A DNA stretch of 64,000 nucleotides from Agromyces cavernae. GTDB lineage: Bacteria; Actinomycetota; Actinomycetes; Actinomycetales; Microbacteriaceae. The notes beneath the pieces were generated by a model. It saw nothing but the letters and a program-made list of their open reading frames with translations, ran no database searches and was not told the DNA's origin. Location of the stretch: assembly GCF_021044935.1 (NCBI RefSeq), contig NZ_JAJNMP010000002.1, positions 1,054,001 to 1,118,000 of the forward strand. Reading direction: 5' to 3'. Below are positions 51,419-60,433 of this stretch, piece by piece. Made by a program: the position numbers and the translations under genes. The number at the start of each line of letters is the position of its first letter. The first letter of the stretch is position 1.

Positions 51419-51448
51419 AGAAGTGGCCAGCGCAAGCTGGCCACTTCT
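51419..51448 (+). terminator. Perfect 13-bp hairpin after the secreted-protein gene
   Basis: AGAAGTGGCCAGC, a GCAA tetraloop, then GCTGGCCACTTCT. The arms are perfectly complementary and followed by CTATCAACC with no U-tract. About 80 bases after the stop codon, suiting a terminator. Confidence 0.8.
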
Positions 51449-51550
51449 CTATCAACCAGCTATCGGACGACTGGGCGCCAGGCCCGGGTGTAGCTGACTG
51501 GCACTGAGCGCGCGTCCCGTCGCTGATGGGGATGCGCCAGTGCGACCGCT

Positions 51551-51706
51551 TCACTGGGTCGACTGCTTGGAGCGCTCGAGCTCCAGGAGCGCTTCAGCCG
51601 CGGCCGCCGTTCGCTCTGATGCATCACGAATCACACGCAGAGATCCCGTAACGCTGATGGCTGCGAGCACGAGAACGACGATCATGCCCATCAAAAGGAA
51701 CTCCAT
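51551..51706 (-). CDS. Small single-span membrane protein (51 aa)
   Basis: A short frame encoding MEFLLMGMIVVLVLAAISVT followed by GSLRVIRDASERTAAAAEAL and a charged end. One membrane helix and an amphipathic coiled-coil-like tail give it the look of a real small protein. The ribosome binding site is weak (GCGGAC). It lies between the hairpin and the frameshifted serine hydrolase gene. Confidence 0.45.
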   Translation of the reverse strand: MEFLLMGMIVVLVLAAISVTGSLRVIRDASERTAAAAEALLELERSKQSTQ

Positions 51707-51866
51707 GTCCGCACGCTACCTGACCGAAGCGGAGCACTCGTGGCATGTGCGGTAACCGACCGGCTATCGGGCGGGATCAACGTTCAACTCAATGCCACCG
51801 TGATGGTGAGCACGAAGTGCCGGATCATGGTCAGTGTGACGGACTACGCAATGAGCGCCTGTCGCG

Positions 51867-53490
51867 TCAGAGAGGGCCAGCCGGTTCCATTCTCTGCCGT
51901 CTTGCACACTGCGGACCTGCCCGCATCCTCGAGAGCAGCCAGACGGTCCGTGGGATAGGCCAGATGAGGGCCAAGGCCAGGGCCGGCACCAGGGTGGCTC
52001 CGACATCGGGAAACTGGCGGACGATGACGGCCAACTGGGTATCGAACCGGGCGGGGGCGTAGATGAAGCACAACCACAGCGCGAACCCATCAAGGACAAG
52101 GGCACAGGCCGTCAAAGCCAGGGGCAGCCTCCGCTTTCGGGACGGGGCACGTCTCCGGAGCAGGATAGAGAGCGCCAGCCACAAGCTCAGCAGCTCCGCG
52201 AGCAGCAGTGCCAGCGAGACCGCCCAGCTGTAGCGCTGAAGCCAGTCCTCCCGCACCACCGTGGGCGCCGGGGGCTGCCCGTGGAGAATCCGCAGGACGT
52301 TGGTATCCACGGCCTTGAGCCGTGAGGGGGCCGACGTGTCATTGCCGTTGATGACCAGGGCGACGCCAATGCCGGAGGCTGGAATCATCGCCAGGTAGGT
52401 GTGCGAGTTGCCCCACTCGCCCTTGGTGCTCCAGCAGCAGCGGCAATTCCCTTTCCGGATCTGGTTGTCCTGAAGGGTCTGCGGACTCTACGAGTCGGAT
52501 AGGGAGTGGGCGGGTGAACCATCCCATGGCGTACCCCATGGACTCGTCCACCGGCACCCGGGTCTCGAACATTGCCTCCACGCTTTCGGGCTGGAGGATG
52601 CGGTCATCACCGTACCGTCCCTGGTTCAGCAGCGCTATCAGCACCTGGCCCATGTCTTCGGCCGAGGAGTACATGGTGGTGGACGGCATCCCGGTGGTCG
52701 GTGCGGGCACATCCGTCGGGCGCCAGAACGAGCCGAACCACAGCGAATACCCGGCAGCCACATTGTCCAGGCGCGCAGCAGCCCGCGTCGGATGGCTGTG
52801 GGCCATGTCCAAGGGCTCGAAAACGTACTGCTTCATGTAGTCGCCGAACGGCTGGCTGGCGACCGTCTGCACTAGGAGACCCAGAATGTTGTAGTTCGCA
52901 TTGGCGTACCCGAATGCTTCACCCGGTGATCCGGCCAGAGGGGAACCTGACAGGGCGCGCACACCCTCTTCGAGGGCCTCCGGGCCCTGGGCGTCGGAGG
53001 CTTCGAAGGCTGTGTCTCTTGAAGTCATACCGCTGGTTTGGTGGAGCAAGTGGCGAACCGTAATCGCCGACGTGCGGTTGTCGTTCAACGTAAACCACGG
53101 CAGGTAGGTCCGTACGGGCTCATCCAGTTCCAGCCGGCCAGCCTCAACCTGCTGCATCACAGCGATGGCTGTCAGGGACTTGCTGGTTGAAGCCAGGAGC
53201 ACCGGCGTCTGGGCTGTCATGGGCCGCCCCGAGTCATCGGCGCGGCCAAACGCAGCAGAATGCACCTGGACGCCGTGCTGGACGACGACGATGGCGGCGC
53301 CGGGAACCCCTAGGGCGTCGATCTGGTCCTGCAGGAAACCGTCCAACGCCTCATAGGCCTGCTCGGGAACTAGGCCTGTCGTTGCCGGGGCTTCGGCATA
53401 GCCGACCGCCGGTGCGCTGAAGCCACCAAGAACGTTGACGGCCAGGAAGCACGACAGAAAGCAGCGCGATGACCAGGGAATATCTCGCAT
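51867..53490 (-). pseudogene. Serine hydrolase (beta-lactamase/PBP-like) with frameshift
   Basis: An exported class C beta-lactamase-like protein. After a signal sequence (SRCFLSCFLAVNVLGGFSAP) come LLASTSKSLTAIAVMQQ with the S-x-x-K catalytic pair and EAFGYANANYNILG with Y-x-N. Near 52430 the frame breaks: LPLLLEH should continue as KGEWGNSHTYLAMIPASGIG, which is in another frame and leads into a C-terminal part with three to four membrane helices (LALLLAELLSLWLALSILL and others) as in related actinobacterial hydrolases. One extra base (or two missing) explains it. Pseudogene or sequencing error. Confidence 0.8.
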
Positions 53491-53531
53491 GCTCGCACCT
53501 GCACTAGGGGACCATCTCTTCACGGTAAGGC

Positions 53532-53741
53532 GTGGACAGATGGAAAACAATCGCGCCGCCGCCCGTGGCGCGTGCTCACCACGGGGCGACCATTGCCGAT
53601 CACGTCTACAGCCAGGAGCAAGCGGTGTGCGTCCTGAGCGAGGGCCTCAGCGTTCGCGCGATCGCAGACGCCAATGGAATCCCGATGTCCGAAGTCGGGC
53701 GCATCGCGCGTCGCCTCGGACCAGAGTTCCGCAGTTGGTGA
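53532..53741 (+). CDS. Possible small helix-turn-helix protein or relic
   Basis: A 69-residue frame from a GTG. The second half, VYSQEQAVCVLSEGLSVRAI and ADANGIPMSEVGRIARRLG, reads like a helix-turn-helix of the sigma/transposase type. There is no clear ribosome binding site, and it lies in about 550 bases between the serine hydrolase and pmt that otherwise hold nothing recognisable. Confidence 0.35.
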   Translation: MDRWKTIAPPPVARAHHGATIADHVYSQEQAVCVLSEGLSVRAIADANGIPMSEVGRIARRLGPEFRSW

Positions 53742-54038
53742 GCACACGGTTCCCGGGTTTGCCGCGGAATGACGCGGGAGAACGTATGGGGGTCGGCTAA
53801 CGACCCGCTGGCCAATTGCCGATCTGGCGGCGCGCGATCCTCAACGAGGGTGTCCGGATAACCCGCCGGTGAGAATGCCCGCGCGGGTGCCTCATACGCG
53901 ACACGATGGCTGTCTCGCAACCAAGCACAGCTTGAGTCCATGACGACCATTGACCGCGTTCTTCCCTGGGCCGGCGAACCCGCGGGCGGCGCACGCTGCG
54001 CGATTCGATCTCACGAGTTGAATCGTTAGGGTTGGCAC

Positions 54039-55754
54039 ATGGGATCGGAGTCGGGCACCGCCGGCGTGCGCGACGAGCACGCCGGCGCGACATCCGACGA
54101 CGATCTCGAACCCGGCGCCGACCGACAGCTCGACGAACCCGTCGACGAACCCGAACCCGAACTCGAACCCGAACCCGAACCCGAGCCCGAGCCGCGCGGC
54201 TCACGCCTCGACGACTGGTGGGGTCGCGTGCTCGCGACGCCGCGACGACGGGCGCTCTGGTACTGGGGCGGCCCGATCCTCATCACCCTCATCGCTGCGG
54301 TGCTGCGATTCTGGAACCTCGGCCATCCGCAGTCGATCGTCTTCGACGAGACGTACTACGTGAAGGACGCGTGGACGCTCCTGCAGAACGGCTACGAGTC
54401 GGCCTGGCCCGAGGGCGCGAACGAGGACTTCGCCGCCGGTGACCCGAACACGTTCAGCGACGATCCGACGTACGTGGTGCATCCGCCGCTCGGCAAATGG
54501 CTGATCTCGCTCGGCATGGCCGCGTTCGGCGCCGGCGACGCGTTCTGGTGGCGGGCGTCGACGGCGCTCGCGGGCACGCTCGCGGTGCTGCTCATCACGC
54601 TCGTCGCCCGCCGCCTGTTCGCCTCGACGGCCATCGCTGTCGTCGCCGGGCTGCTGTTCGCCATCGACGGCAACGCGATCGTGATGTCGCGCGTCGCCCT
54701 GCTCGACAACTGGCTCATGCTCTTCACCCTGCTCGGGTTCTGGTTCGTGCTGCTCGACCGCGACCGCACCCGACGCGCGCTCGAGTCGCGGCTCGACGAT
54801 TCGCGTGCCGCGGGGCGCGACCCGTCGTACGGCCCCGCCCTGTGGGGGCGCCCGTGGGTCGTCGCCGCCGGCGTCGCCTTCGGCGCCGCGTGCGCGGTGA
54901 AGTGGTCGGGGCTGTGGTTCCTCGCCGCCTTCGGCATCTACCTCGTGGCGGTCGACGCCCTCGCGCGCCGCCGCGCGGGCGTTCCGTTCTGGCTCACGGG
55001 AGCGCTGCTCAAGCAGGCTCCGATCACGTTCGTCCTGCTCGTGCCGGTCGCCGCAGCGGTCTACCTCGCCTCATGGGGCGGATGGTTCGCCACCGACGGC
55101 GGCTACTACCGGCACTGGGCCGAAGAGACCGGCAGTGCGGCGACCGGATGGCTGTCGTGGGTGCCGCTCCCCCTGCAGAACCTCTGGCACTATCACGAGT
55201 CGGCCTACGGCTACCACGTGGGCGTGCACTCCCCGCATCCCTGGCAGTCGAACCCGTTGACGTGGCTCGTCATGGGGAAGCCGGTCAACATGTACTTCGC
55301 GTCGACCGACGACGGCTCGGGCGGGTGCGGTGCCGACACGTGCTGGTCTTCGATCTTCGAGGTGGGCAACCCGCTCATCTGGTGGGCGGCGGCAGCGGCA
55401 ACCGCATACCTCGTCTATCGGCTCGTGCGCTACCGCGAGTGGCAGGTCGGCGCAATTCTCATGGGGCTCGCGGCCGGCTACCTGCCGTGGCTCATGTACC
55501 TGAACCGCACGGTGTTCCAGTTCTACTCGATCGCGTTCCAGCCGTACACGATGCTCGCCCTCGTCTTCGTCATCTCGCTCGTGCTCGGGCGACGCGACGA
55601 CGTGCAGTGGAAGCGTGTGCGCGGAATCGCGGTCGTCGGCATCTTCCTCGGGTTCACCGTGCTCGTCTCGGCGTTCTTCTACCCCGTCTGGACCGCGGTG
55701 CCGCTCACCCCGATGTTCCGCCAACTGCATTTCTGGCTGCCGAGTTGGGGATGA
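54039..55754 (+). CDS. pmt: Polyprenol-phosphate-mannose protein O-mannosyltransferase
   Basis: Transfers mannose from polyprenyl-phosphate-mannose to Ser/Thr of exported proteins at the membrane. The 571-residue GT-C enzyme has many membrane helices and the catalytic acidic pair D103-E104 in SIVFDETYYVKDAW in the first external loop, then HPPLGKWLISLGMAAFG and WRASTALAGTLAV. PHPWQSNPLTWLVMGKPVNMYF and the late MYLNRTVFQFYSIAFQPY block are typical of the actinobacterial family. The N-terminal tail (19-52) is a Glu-Pro repeat (EPELEPEPEPEPEPR) encoded by imperfect GAACCC hexamers. Its stop overlaps the next start (ATGA). Confidence 0.96.
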   Translation: MGSESGTAGVRDEHAGATSDDDLEPGADRQLDEPVDEPEPELEPEPEPEPEPRGSRLDDWWGRVLATPRRRALWYWGGPILITLIAAVLRFWNLGHPQSIVFDETYYVKDAWTLLQNGYESAWPEGANEDFAAGDPNTFSDDPTYVVHPPLGKWLISLGMAAFGAGDAFWWRASTALAGTLAVLLITLVARRLFASTAIAVVAGLLFAIDGNAIVMSRVALLDNWLMLFTLLGFWFVLLDRDRTRRALESRLDDSRAAGRDPSYGPALWGRPWVVAAGVAFGAACAVKWSGLWFLAAFGIYLVAVDALARRRAGVPFWLTGALLKQAPITFVLLVPVAAAVYLASWGGWFATDGGYYRHWAEETGSAATGWLSWVPLPLQNLWHYHESAYGYHVGVHSPHPWQSNPLTWLVMGKPVNMYFASTDDGSGGCGADTCWSSIFEVGNPLIWWAAAAATAYLVYRLVRYREWQVGAILMGLAAGYLPWLMYLNRTVFQFYSIAFQPYTMLALVFVISLVLGRRDDVQWKRVRGIAVVGIFLGFTVLVSAFFYPVWTAVPLTPMFRQLHFWLPSWG

Positions 55755-56749
55755 TCGCGCCCCGCGGCCTCACCCGCATCATGCCGGGGCTCGCCGTCGC
55801 GGCCGCGGCGGCCGCGCTCGCGTGGCTCGCCCATGTCGCGATCCCGGCCGTGCCGGTGCTCACGGCCGCGGTGGCGGTCGGCATCGTCGTCGGCCAGGTG
55901 CCTGCCTTGCGGCCCGCCCTCGGCAGACGGCTCGCGCCCGGCCTCGGCTTCGCCGCCCGGAGCCTGCTTCGCGCGGGCATCGTGCTGCTCGGCCTCAAGC
56001 TGAGCCTCGTCGACATCGCCGAGCTCGGCTGGGTCACGATCGCGACGACCGTCGCCGTGGTCGTGCTGACGTTCGTCGGAACGATCGGCCTCGGGCGCGC
56101 GCTCGGCCTTCCCGGCCATCAGCCCGTGCTCGTCGCGAGCGGCTTCGCCATCTGCGGCGCCTCGGCCATCGGTGCGATGGGCGCGGCGGTACGCGCACGC
56201 CACGAGGAACAGGCGGTGCCGGTCGCGCTCGTCACCCTGTGCGGCACCCTCGCGATCGCGGTGCTGCCCGCGCTGTGGCATCCGCTCGGCCTCTCGGCGA
56301 CCGGATTCGGGCACTGGGTCGGCGCCGGCGTGCACGATGTCGGCCAGGTCGTCGCGACCGCGCAGCTCGCAGGCACGGCGGCGCTCGCGGTCGCCGTCGT
56401 CGTGAAGCTCACGCGCGTGCTCATGCTCGCGCCGATGGTCGCGATCACGGCGGCGGTCGAGCGGCGGCGAGCGGCGGATGTCGCAGGCCCGCGTCCGGCG
56501 ATCGTGCCCCTCTTCATCGTGGGCTTCCTGGCAGCGGTGCTCGTCAACACGTTCATGCCGCTGCCCGAGTGGCTGCTCACCGGAGCCGACCTCGCGCAGA
56601 CCGCGCTGCTCGCGATGGCGCTGTTCGCGCTCGGGGCGTCGATCCGCGTGGCCGCGCTCGTGCGCACCGGGTGGCGCGCGCTCGTGGTGGGCCTCACGTC
56701 GTGGGTGCTCGTCGCTGCGCTCGCGTACGGCGCCGTGCTGCTCGGCTGA
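55751..56749 (+). CDS. YeiH/putative sulfate exporter family transporter
   Basis: A 332-residue membrane protein with about ten helices. The family blocks are LLRAGIVLLGLKLSLVDIAELGW, LVASGFAICGASAIGAMGAAV and GAGVHDVGQVVATAQLAGTAALAVAVVVKLTRVLMLAP, with PLPEWLLTGADLAQTALLAMALFALG near the end. Members are annotated as YeiH or putative sulfate exporters; the substrate is not established. It is translationally coupled to pmt, an association I would not interpret functionally. Confidence 0.92.
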   Translation: MIAPRGLTRIMPGLAVAAAAAALAWLAHVAIPAVPVLTAAVAVGIVVGQVPALRPALGRRLAPGLGFAARSLLRAGIVLLGLKLSLVDIAELGWVTIATTVAVVVLTFVGTIGLGRALGLPGHQPVLVASGFAICGASAIGAMGAAVRARHEEQAVPVALVTLCGTLAIAVLPALWHPLGLSATGFGHWVGAGVHDVGQVVATAQLAGTAALAVAVVVKLTRVLMLAPMVAITAAVERRRAADVAGPRPAIVPLFIVGFLAAVLVNTFMPLPEWLLTGADLAQTALLAMALFALGASIRVAALVRTGWRALVVGLTSWVLVAALAYGAVLLG

Positions 56750-56795
56750 GCGCACACCCCTCGCGGCCGGGCGGCCATCGGCCTAGCCTGAGGTC

Positions 56796-57614
56796 ATGCC
56801 ACGGGTGCGCGTGGACGCGATCGACCTGTACGTCGAGGAGCGCGGGGCCGGGTTCCCGATCCTCGGCATCCACGGCACGCCGAGTTCGGCCGTCATGTGG
56901 GAGAGCGCCGCGGCGATGCTCGCGCAGCACGGGCGCGCCATCACGTACGACCGGCGCGGATTCCTGCGGAGCGGGCTGCCCGCGGCATCCCGATCGGTCG
57001 ACCTCGGCGACCACGTCGACGACGCGCACGCCCTCCTGGCCCTGCTCGGAGCAACGCCCGCGATCGTCATCGGCCGCAGCACCGGCGGACTCGTCGCCCT
57101 CGAGTTCGCGCGTGCCCACCCGTCGGCCGTGCGCGCGCTCGTGCTGCTCGAGCCGGCGGTCTTCACGATCGACCCCGAGGTCGAGGCGTGGGCCGGCGGT
57201 CTTCGGCGGCGCACCGCCGACGCCGCGGCGGAGGATCCCGACGGCGCCGCCGAGGCGGTGTTGCGGCTCTGGCTGGGTGACGCCATGTGGGAGTCGTTGC
57301 CCGGCGAGCTGCAGGCGATGTTCGCCCGCACGAGCCCCGGGGTGCGGGCCGAGCTCGACGGCGACGGGCTCGATCTCAGCGCGCGCCCCCGCCGGTACAC
57401 CGATGATGAGTACGCCGCGGTGACGATGCCCGCCCTCATCGTCGCCGCCGATGAGTCGCCCGAGCCGCTCCGTCGCGTCGCCGAGCGGCTCGCGGAGCGG
57501 TTGCCCGGTGCACGCCTCGCGCGGGTGGGCGGCGGCCATCTCATCGATCCGGCGGGCCCCGAGGTGCTGCGGTTCGTCGATGAGCACCTCGTTGGCCGAC
57601 CCGTCACACGGTGA
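56796..57614 (+). CDS. Alpha/beta hydrolase
   Basis: A 272-residue hydrolase. The oxyanion region ILGIHGTPSSAVMWE opens it, TYDRRGFLRSG follows, the nucleophile is S95 in IGRSTGGLVAL, the acid is likely in LIVAADESPEPL and the base in GGGHLIDPAG near the end. No signal peptide. The 3' end overlaps the convergent oxidoreductase gene by 11 bases. Substrate unknown. Confidence 0.92.
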   Translation: MPRVRVDAIDLYVEERGAGFPILGIHGTPSSAVMWESAAAMLAQHGRAITYDRRGFLRSGLPAASRSVDLGDHVDDAHALLALLGATPAIVIGRSTGGLVALEFARAHPSAVRALVLLEPAVFTIDPEVEAWAGGLRRRTADAAAEDPDGAAEAVLRLWLGDAMWESLPGELQAMFARTSPGVRAELDGDGLDLSARPRRYTDDEYAAVTMPALIVAADESPEPLRRVAERLAERLPGARLARVGGGHLIDPAGPEVLRFVDEHLVGRPVTR

Positions 57615-58569
57615 GCACGAGCTTGCCGCGCACCGTGCCCGACTCGAAGTCGGCGAGCGCCTGCGCGGCCTGCGCGAGCGGGTACGTGCGGTCGACCACC
57701 GGATTCACCTCGCCGGCCTCGATCAGGCGCGTGAGCTCGGCGAGGTCGTCGCCGCTGCGGCGGGCGGCGAGCGGGCGCAGGCGCTGCGACACGAACGGAT
57801 CCATGAGCGAGGCCCGGATGATGCGACCGATCGGTCCGAACACCGCGCCGCCCTTGCCCGACGAGAGCACGAGCGTGCCCCTCGGCGTGAGCGCGCGGCG
57901 CAGGTCGCCCAGCGAGTGGTCGGCGACGAGGTCGAAGATCGCGTCGTAGCGGTCGGTCGTGTCGGTGAAGTCCTCGCGAGTGTGGTCGATCACATGGTCG
58001 GCGCCGATCGCTCGCACGTGCTCGGCCTTCGCGCCTCGGCAGACGCCGGTCACCTCGGCGCCCATCGCCTTGGCGAGTTGCACGGCGAACCCGCCGACGC
58101 CGCCCGACGCGCCGTTCACGAGCACGTGCCGGCCGGGCCCGACGTCGGCGAGGCGCCAGCCTTGCAGTGCAGTCGTCCCCGACACGGGCACGGCCGCCGC
58201 GTGGATCGCATCGACGTTCGCGGGCCGTCGAGCGACGAAGCCTTCGGCGACGGCGACGAGCTCGGCGTAGCCGCCCTGGTCGGACTCGGCGTACACCGCG
58301 TCGCCGACCTCGAACCTCGTCACCGCCGGGCCCACGGCCTCGACGATGCCCGCGACATCCCGCCCGATCGTGGGTCGTTTCGGATGCCGCATGCCGAACG
58401 CGAGGCGCACGGCGCGCGGCTCGCCCCGCATGATGAGGGCGTCGCCAGCGCTCACGGCGACGGCCTGCACCCGGATGAGCACGTCGTCGGCTGCCGGAGT
58501 CGGCGCGTCGACCTCGGCGAGGTCGAGCACCTCGGGCCCGCCGTACCGGTGCTGCACGACGGCCCTCAT
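57604..58569 (-). CDS. NAD(P)-dependent alcohol dehydrogenase/quinone oxidoreductase family
   Basis: A 321-residue zinc-free medium-chain dehydrogenase. MRAVVQHRYGGPEVLDLAEV starts the GroES-like domain, PTIGRDVAGIVEAVGPAVTRFEVGD follows, and the NADP motif is LVNGASGGVGGFAVQLAKAMGAEVTGVC. HVIDHTREDFTDTTDRYDAIFDLVADHS and KLVLTV complete it. It is the last gene of a four-gene overlapping operon; its ATG overlaps the stop of the preceding oxidoreductase (ATGA). Probably a paralogue of that gene. Confidence 0.92.
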   Translation of the reverse strand: MRAVVQHRYGGPEVLDLAEVDAPTPAADDVLIRVQAVAVSAGDALIMRGEPRAVRLAFGMRHPKRPTIGRDVAGIVEAVGPAVTRFEVGDAVYAESDQGGYAELVAVAEGFVARRPANVDAIHAAAVPVSGTTALQGWRLADVGPGRHVLVNGASGGVGGFAVQLAKAMGAEVTGVCRGAKAEHVRAIGADHVIDHTREDFTDTTDRYDAIFDLVADHSLGDLRRALTPRGTLVLSSGKGGAVFGPIGRIIRASLMDPFVSQRLRPLAARRSGDDLAELTRLIEAGEVNPVVDRTYPLAQAAQALADFESGTVRGKLVLTV

Positions 58570-59634
58570 GACGCCGCCTCGGTCGTGGCGGCGGATGCCG
58601 CGTCACGCGTGGCGCTGACGGCATCGGTCGTACTGGCGGGATCAACCGGACCGGTCTCGATGGGCAACGGAATCAGCACGACGCTCCCTCCCTTGTGCCC
58701 GGAGTCGACCGTGCGATGGGCCGCCGCGATCTGCTCGAGCGGCAGCACCCCCTCGATGGGCGGACGGAACGTGCCCGCCGCGGCGAGCGCCGGCGAGGTA
58801 CTCGAGGTCGGGCACCTTGTCGGCGTCCTTGCGGAGGCCCGTGAACATGATCACGGCACGCTTGCCTCCAATCCGCGAGGTGAGCAGCTGCACCATGATC
58901 GCGAACGACGGGACGGTCGTGAGGTACGTGCCGCGCGGCGCGAGTGCACGCCTGCAGCGCCGGAACGTGCTCTTGCCGGCGGCGTCGAAGATCACGTCGT
59001 ACCTGCCGCGCGCTCGGGTGAAGTCCTCACGGGTGCGATCGATCACGCGGTCGGCCCCGAGCGATCGCACGAGTTCGGTGTGGGCTGGGCCGCAGACCGC
59101 GATGACCTCGGCTCCGAGGTGCTTCGCCAGCTGCACGGCGGCGGCACCGACGCTTCCGGAGGCGCCGTTCACGAGCACCCGATCGCCTGCACGGACGTGT
59201 GCCCCGTCGCGAAGGAACGGCAATGCGGTGAGAGCGCCGTCGGAGATCGCCACGGCATCGGCCATGCTCACGCTCGCCGGCAGCCGCACGACCGCGCCGG
59301 ACTCGGCCACGATGACCTGTTCGGCATGCCCACCGAGGTCGATGCCCGTGGCACCGAACACCCGGTCGCCGACCGCGAACCGCGTGACACCGGCGCCGAT
59401 CGCATCGACGACACCCGCGATCTCGGAACCCAGCACGTGTCGCTTGGGCGCCCGGAGCCCGAAGGCGAGGCGAGCGAACCAGGGTGTGCCCGAGCGCGCG
59501 GCGCTGTCGGACGAGCCGACAACCGCGGCGTGCACGAGCACACGCACCTGCCCCTCGCGGGGTATCGGGTCGGGACGGTCGGTGATGGCGACGACCTCGG
59601 GCGGGCCGTACCGTTCATAGGCTGCGATTCTCAT
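58566..59634 (-). pseudogene. Quinone oxidoreductase-like protein with a C-terminal frameshift
   Basis: The same family as its downstream neighbour: RIAAYERYGPPEVVAITDRP, VLGSEIAGVVDAIGAGVTRFAVGDRVFG, LVNGASGSVGAAAVQLAKHLGAEVIAVC and VIDRTREDFTRARGRYDVIFD. After VPDLEYLA near 58793 the reading frame turns arginine-rich, while another frame continues perfectly as ALAAAGTFRPPIEGVLPLEQ and then IAAAHRTVDSGHKGGSVVLI and ends in an ATGA overlap with the next gene. A one-base indel in a GC-rich run explains this; a sequencing error is quite likely. Intact length would be about 355 residues. Confidence 0.85.
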
Positions 59635-59876
59635 GATGCTGCTCCCTGCTGGTCTGATGCTGCATCGGGGTACTGGAACACCGCGTCGAGCGGGACCCCG
59701 AACACCCGCGCGATCTGGAAGGCCATTTCGAGCGAGGGTGAGTACCGCCCCTGCTCGATGGCGATGACGGTCTGCCGTGTCACGCCGAGTCGGTTCGCGA
59801 GCTCGGCCTGGGTCATCTCGCTCGCGCGGAACCGCAGCGACCGGATGTCGTTGGTGACCTTCGTGGGCTTCACCAT
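59631..59876 (-). CDS. XRE-family helix-turn-helix regulator
   Basis: An 81-residue Cro/C1-type protein: IRSLRFRASEMTQAELANRL and GVTRQTVIAIEQGRYSPSLE, then MAFQIARVFGVPLDAVFQYP. This compact form commonly pairs with a small membrane protein, as here. Its ATG overlaps the end of the membrane protein gene by seven bases and its stop overlaps the oxidoreductase start. It probably represses its own operon through the nested palindromes near 60.33-60.38 kb. Confidence 0.93.
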   Translation of the reverse strand: MVKPTKVTNDIRSLRFRASEMTQAELANRLGVTRQTVIAIEQGRYSPSLEMAFQIARVFGVPLDAVFQYPDAASDQQGAAS

Positions 59877-60301
59877 GTCGGCACGCCCCTGCGGTAGGCC
59901 ACGAGCCGCGTGATGCTCTCGAGCAGTGCCGAGAGCACGAAGCACAGGTAGATCACGTTCGCGATCCAGAACCACTCGGCCTCGAGCATCGCGAGCACGA
60001 GCGCGCCGAGCGCCCCGATCACGATGAACGAGCTGCCGACCCTCGTGCCGAGCCGGTCGATCTCGCGATCGCGCACGTCACCCTTGGTGCTCTCGCTCGG
60101 GAATACGATCTCGACGAGGATCCGGCCGATGATCGTGACGACGATGGCACCGCCGATGGTCCAGAGCATGGGGGCGACGTAGTCGACGTCGGCGACGGGC
60201 GTACCGGCGAGCACCTCGGGCAGCACCCACGACAGGTAGAACGAGTACCCGGCGATGGCGACCACCAGGTAGAGCCACGTGCCCTTCTCCTCGTATGACA
60301 C
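59870..60301 (-). CDS. Small membrane protein paired with the XRE regulator
   Basis: A 143-residue protein with four hydrophobic segments: WLYLVVAIAGYSFYLSWVL, MLWTIGGAIVVTIIGRILVEIVF, FIVIGALGALVLAMLEAEWFW and VIYLCFVLSALLESITRLVAY. The GTG giving VSYEEKGTW is chosen because AGGAGG lies five bases upstream. This type of four-helix protein is often cotranscribed with a small XRE regulator in actinobacteria and firmicutes; its function is unknown. First gene of the four-gene operon. Confidence 0.85.
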   Translation of the reverse strand: MSYEEKGTWLYLVVAIAGYSFYLSWVLPEVLAGTPVADVDYVAPMLWTIGGAIVVTIIGRILVEIVFPSESTKGDVRDREIDRLGTRVGSSFIVIGALGALVLAMLEAEWFWIANVIYLCFVLSALLESITRLVAYRRGVPTW

Positions 60302-60314
60302 GCCGACCTCCTGT

Positions 60315-60378
60315 GTAAACAATTCTTGACATTCACAGTGTCAACCATGTTCGACACCATGTCAAGCATTTTTTACAC
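60315..60378. promoter_or_regulatory. Nested inverted repeats at the XRE operon promoter
   Basis: TTGACATTCACAGTGTCAA at 60326-60344 is an inverted repeat (TTGACA/TGTCAA) and is framed by a second, larger one: GTGTAAA..TTGACA on the left and TGTCAA..TTTACAC on the right, with 16 of 19 positions matching. On the minus strand TTGACA with a 17-base spacer leads to TGTTTA, a plausible promoter for the operon. The sites are good candidates for XRE binding. Confidence 0.65.
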
Positions 60379-60433
60379 CGGTGGGCGAAGCGAAACGGAT
60401 GCCGCGACACGATGCCGCGGCATCCGCTCGACG

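Noticed and set aside
33752..54038. Prophage, integrative element or CRISPR array in the accessory region
   Set aside because: No integrase, phage structural gene, direct repeats at the ends, tRNA target or regular spacer-repeat pattern was found.
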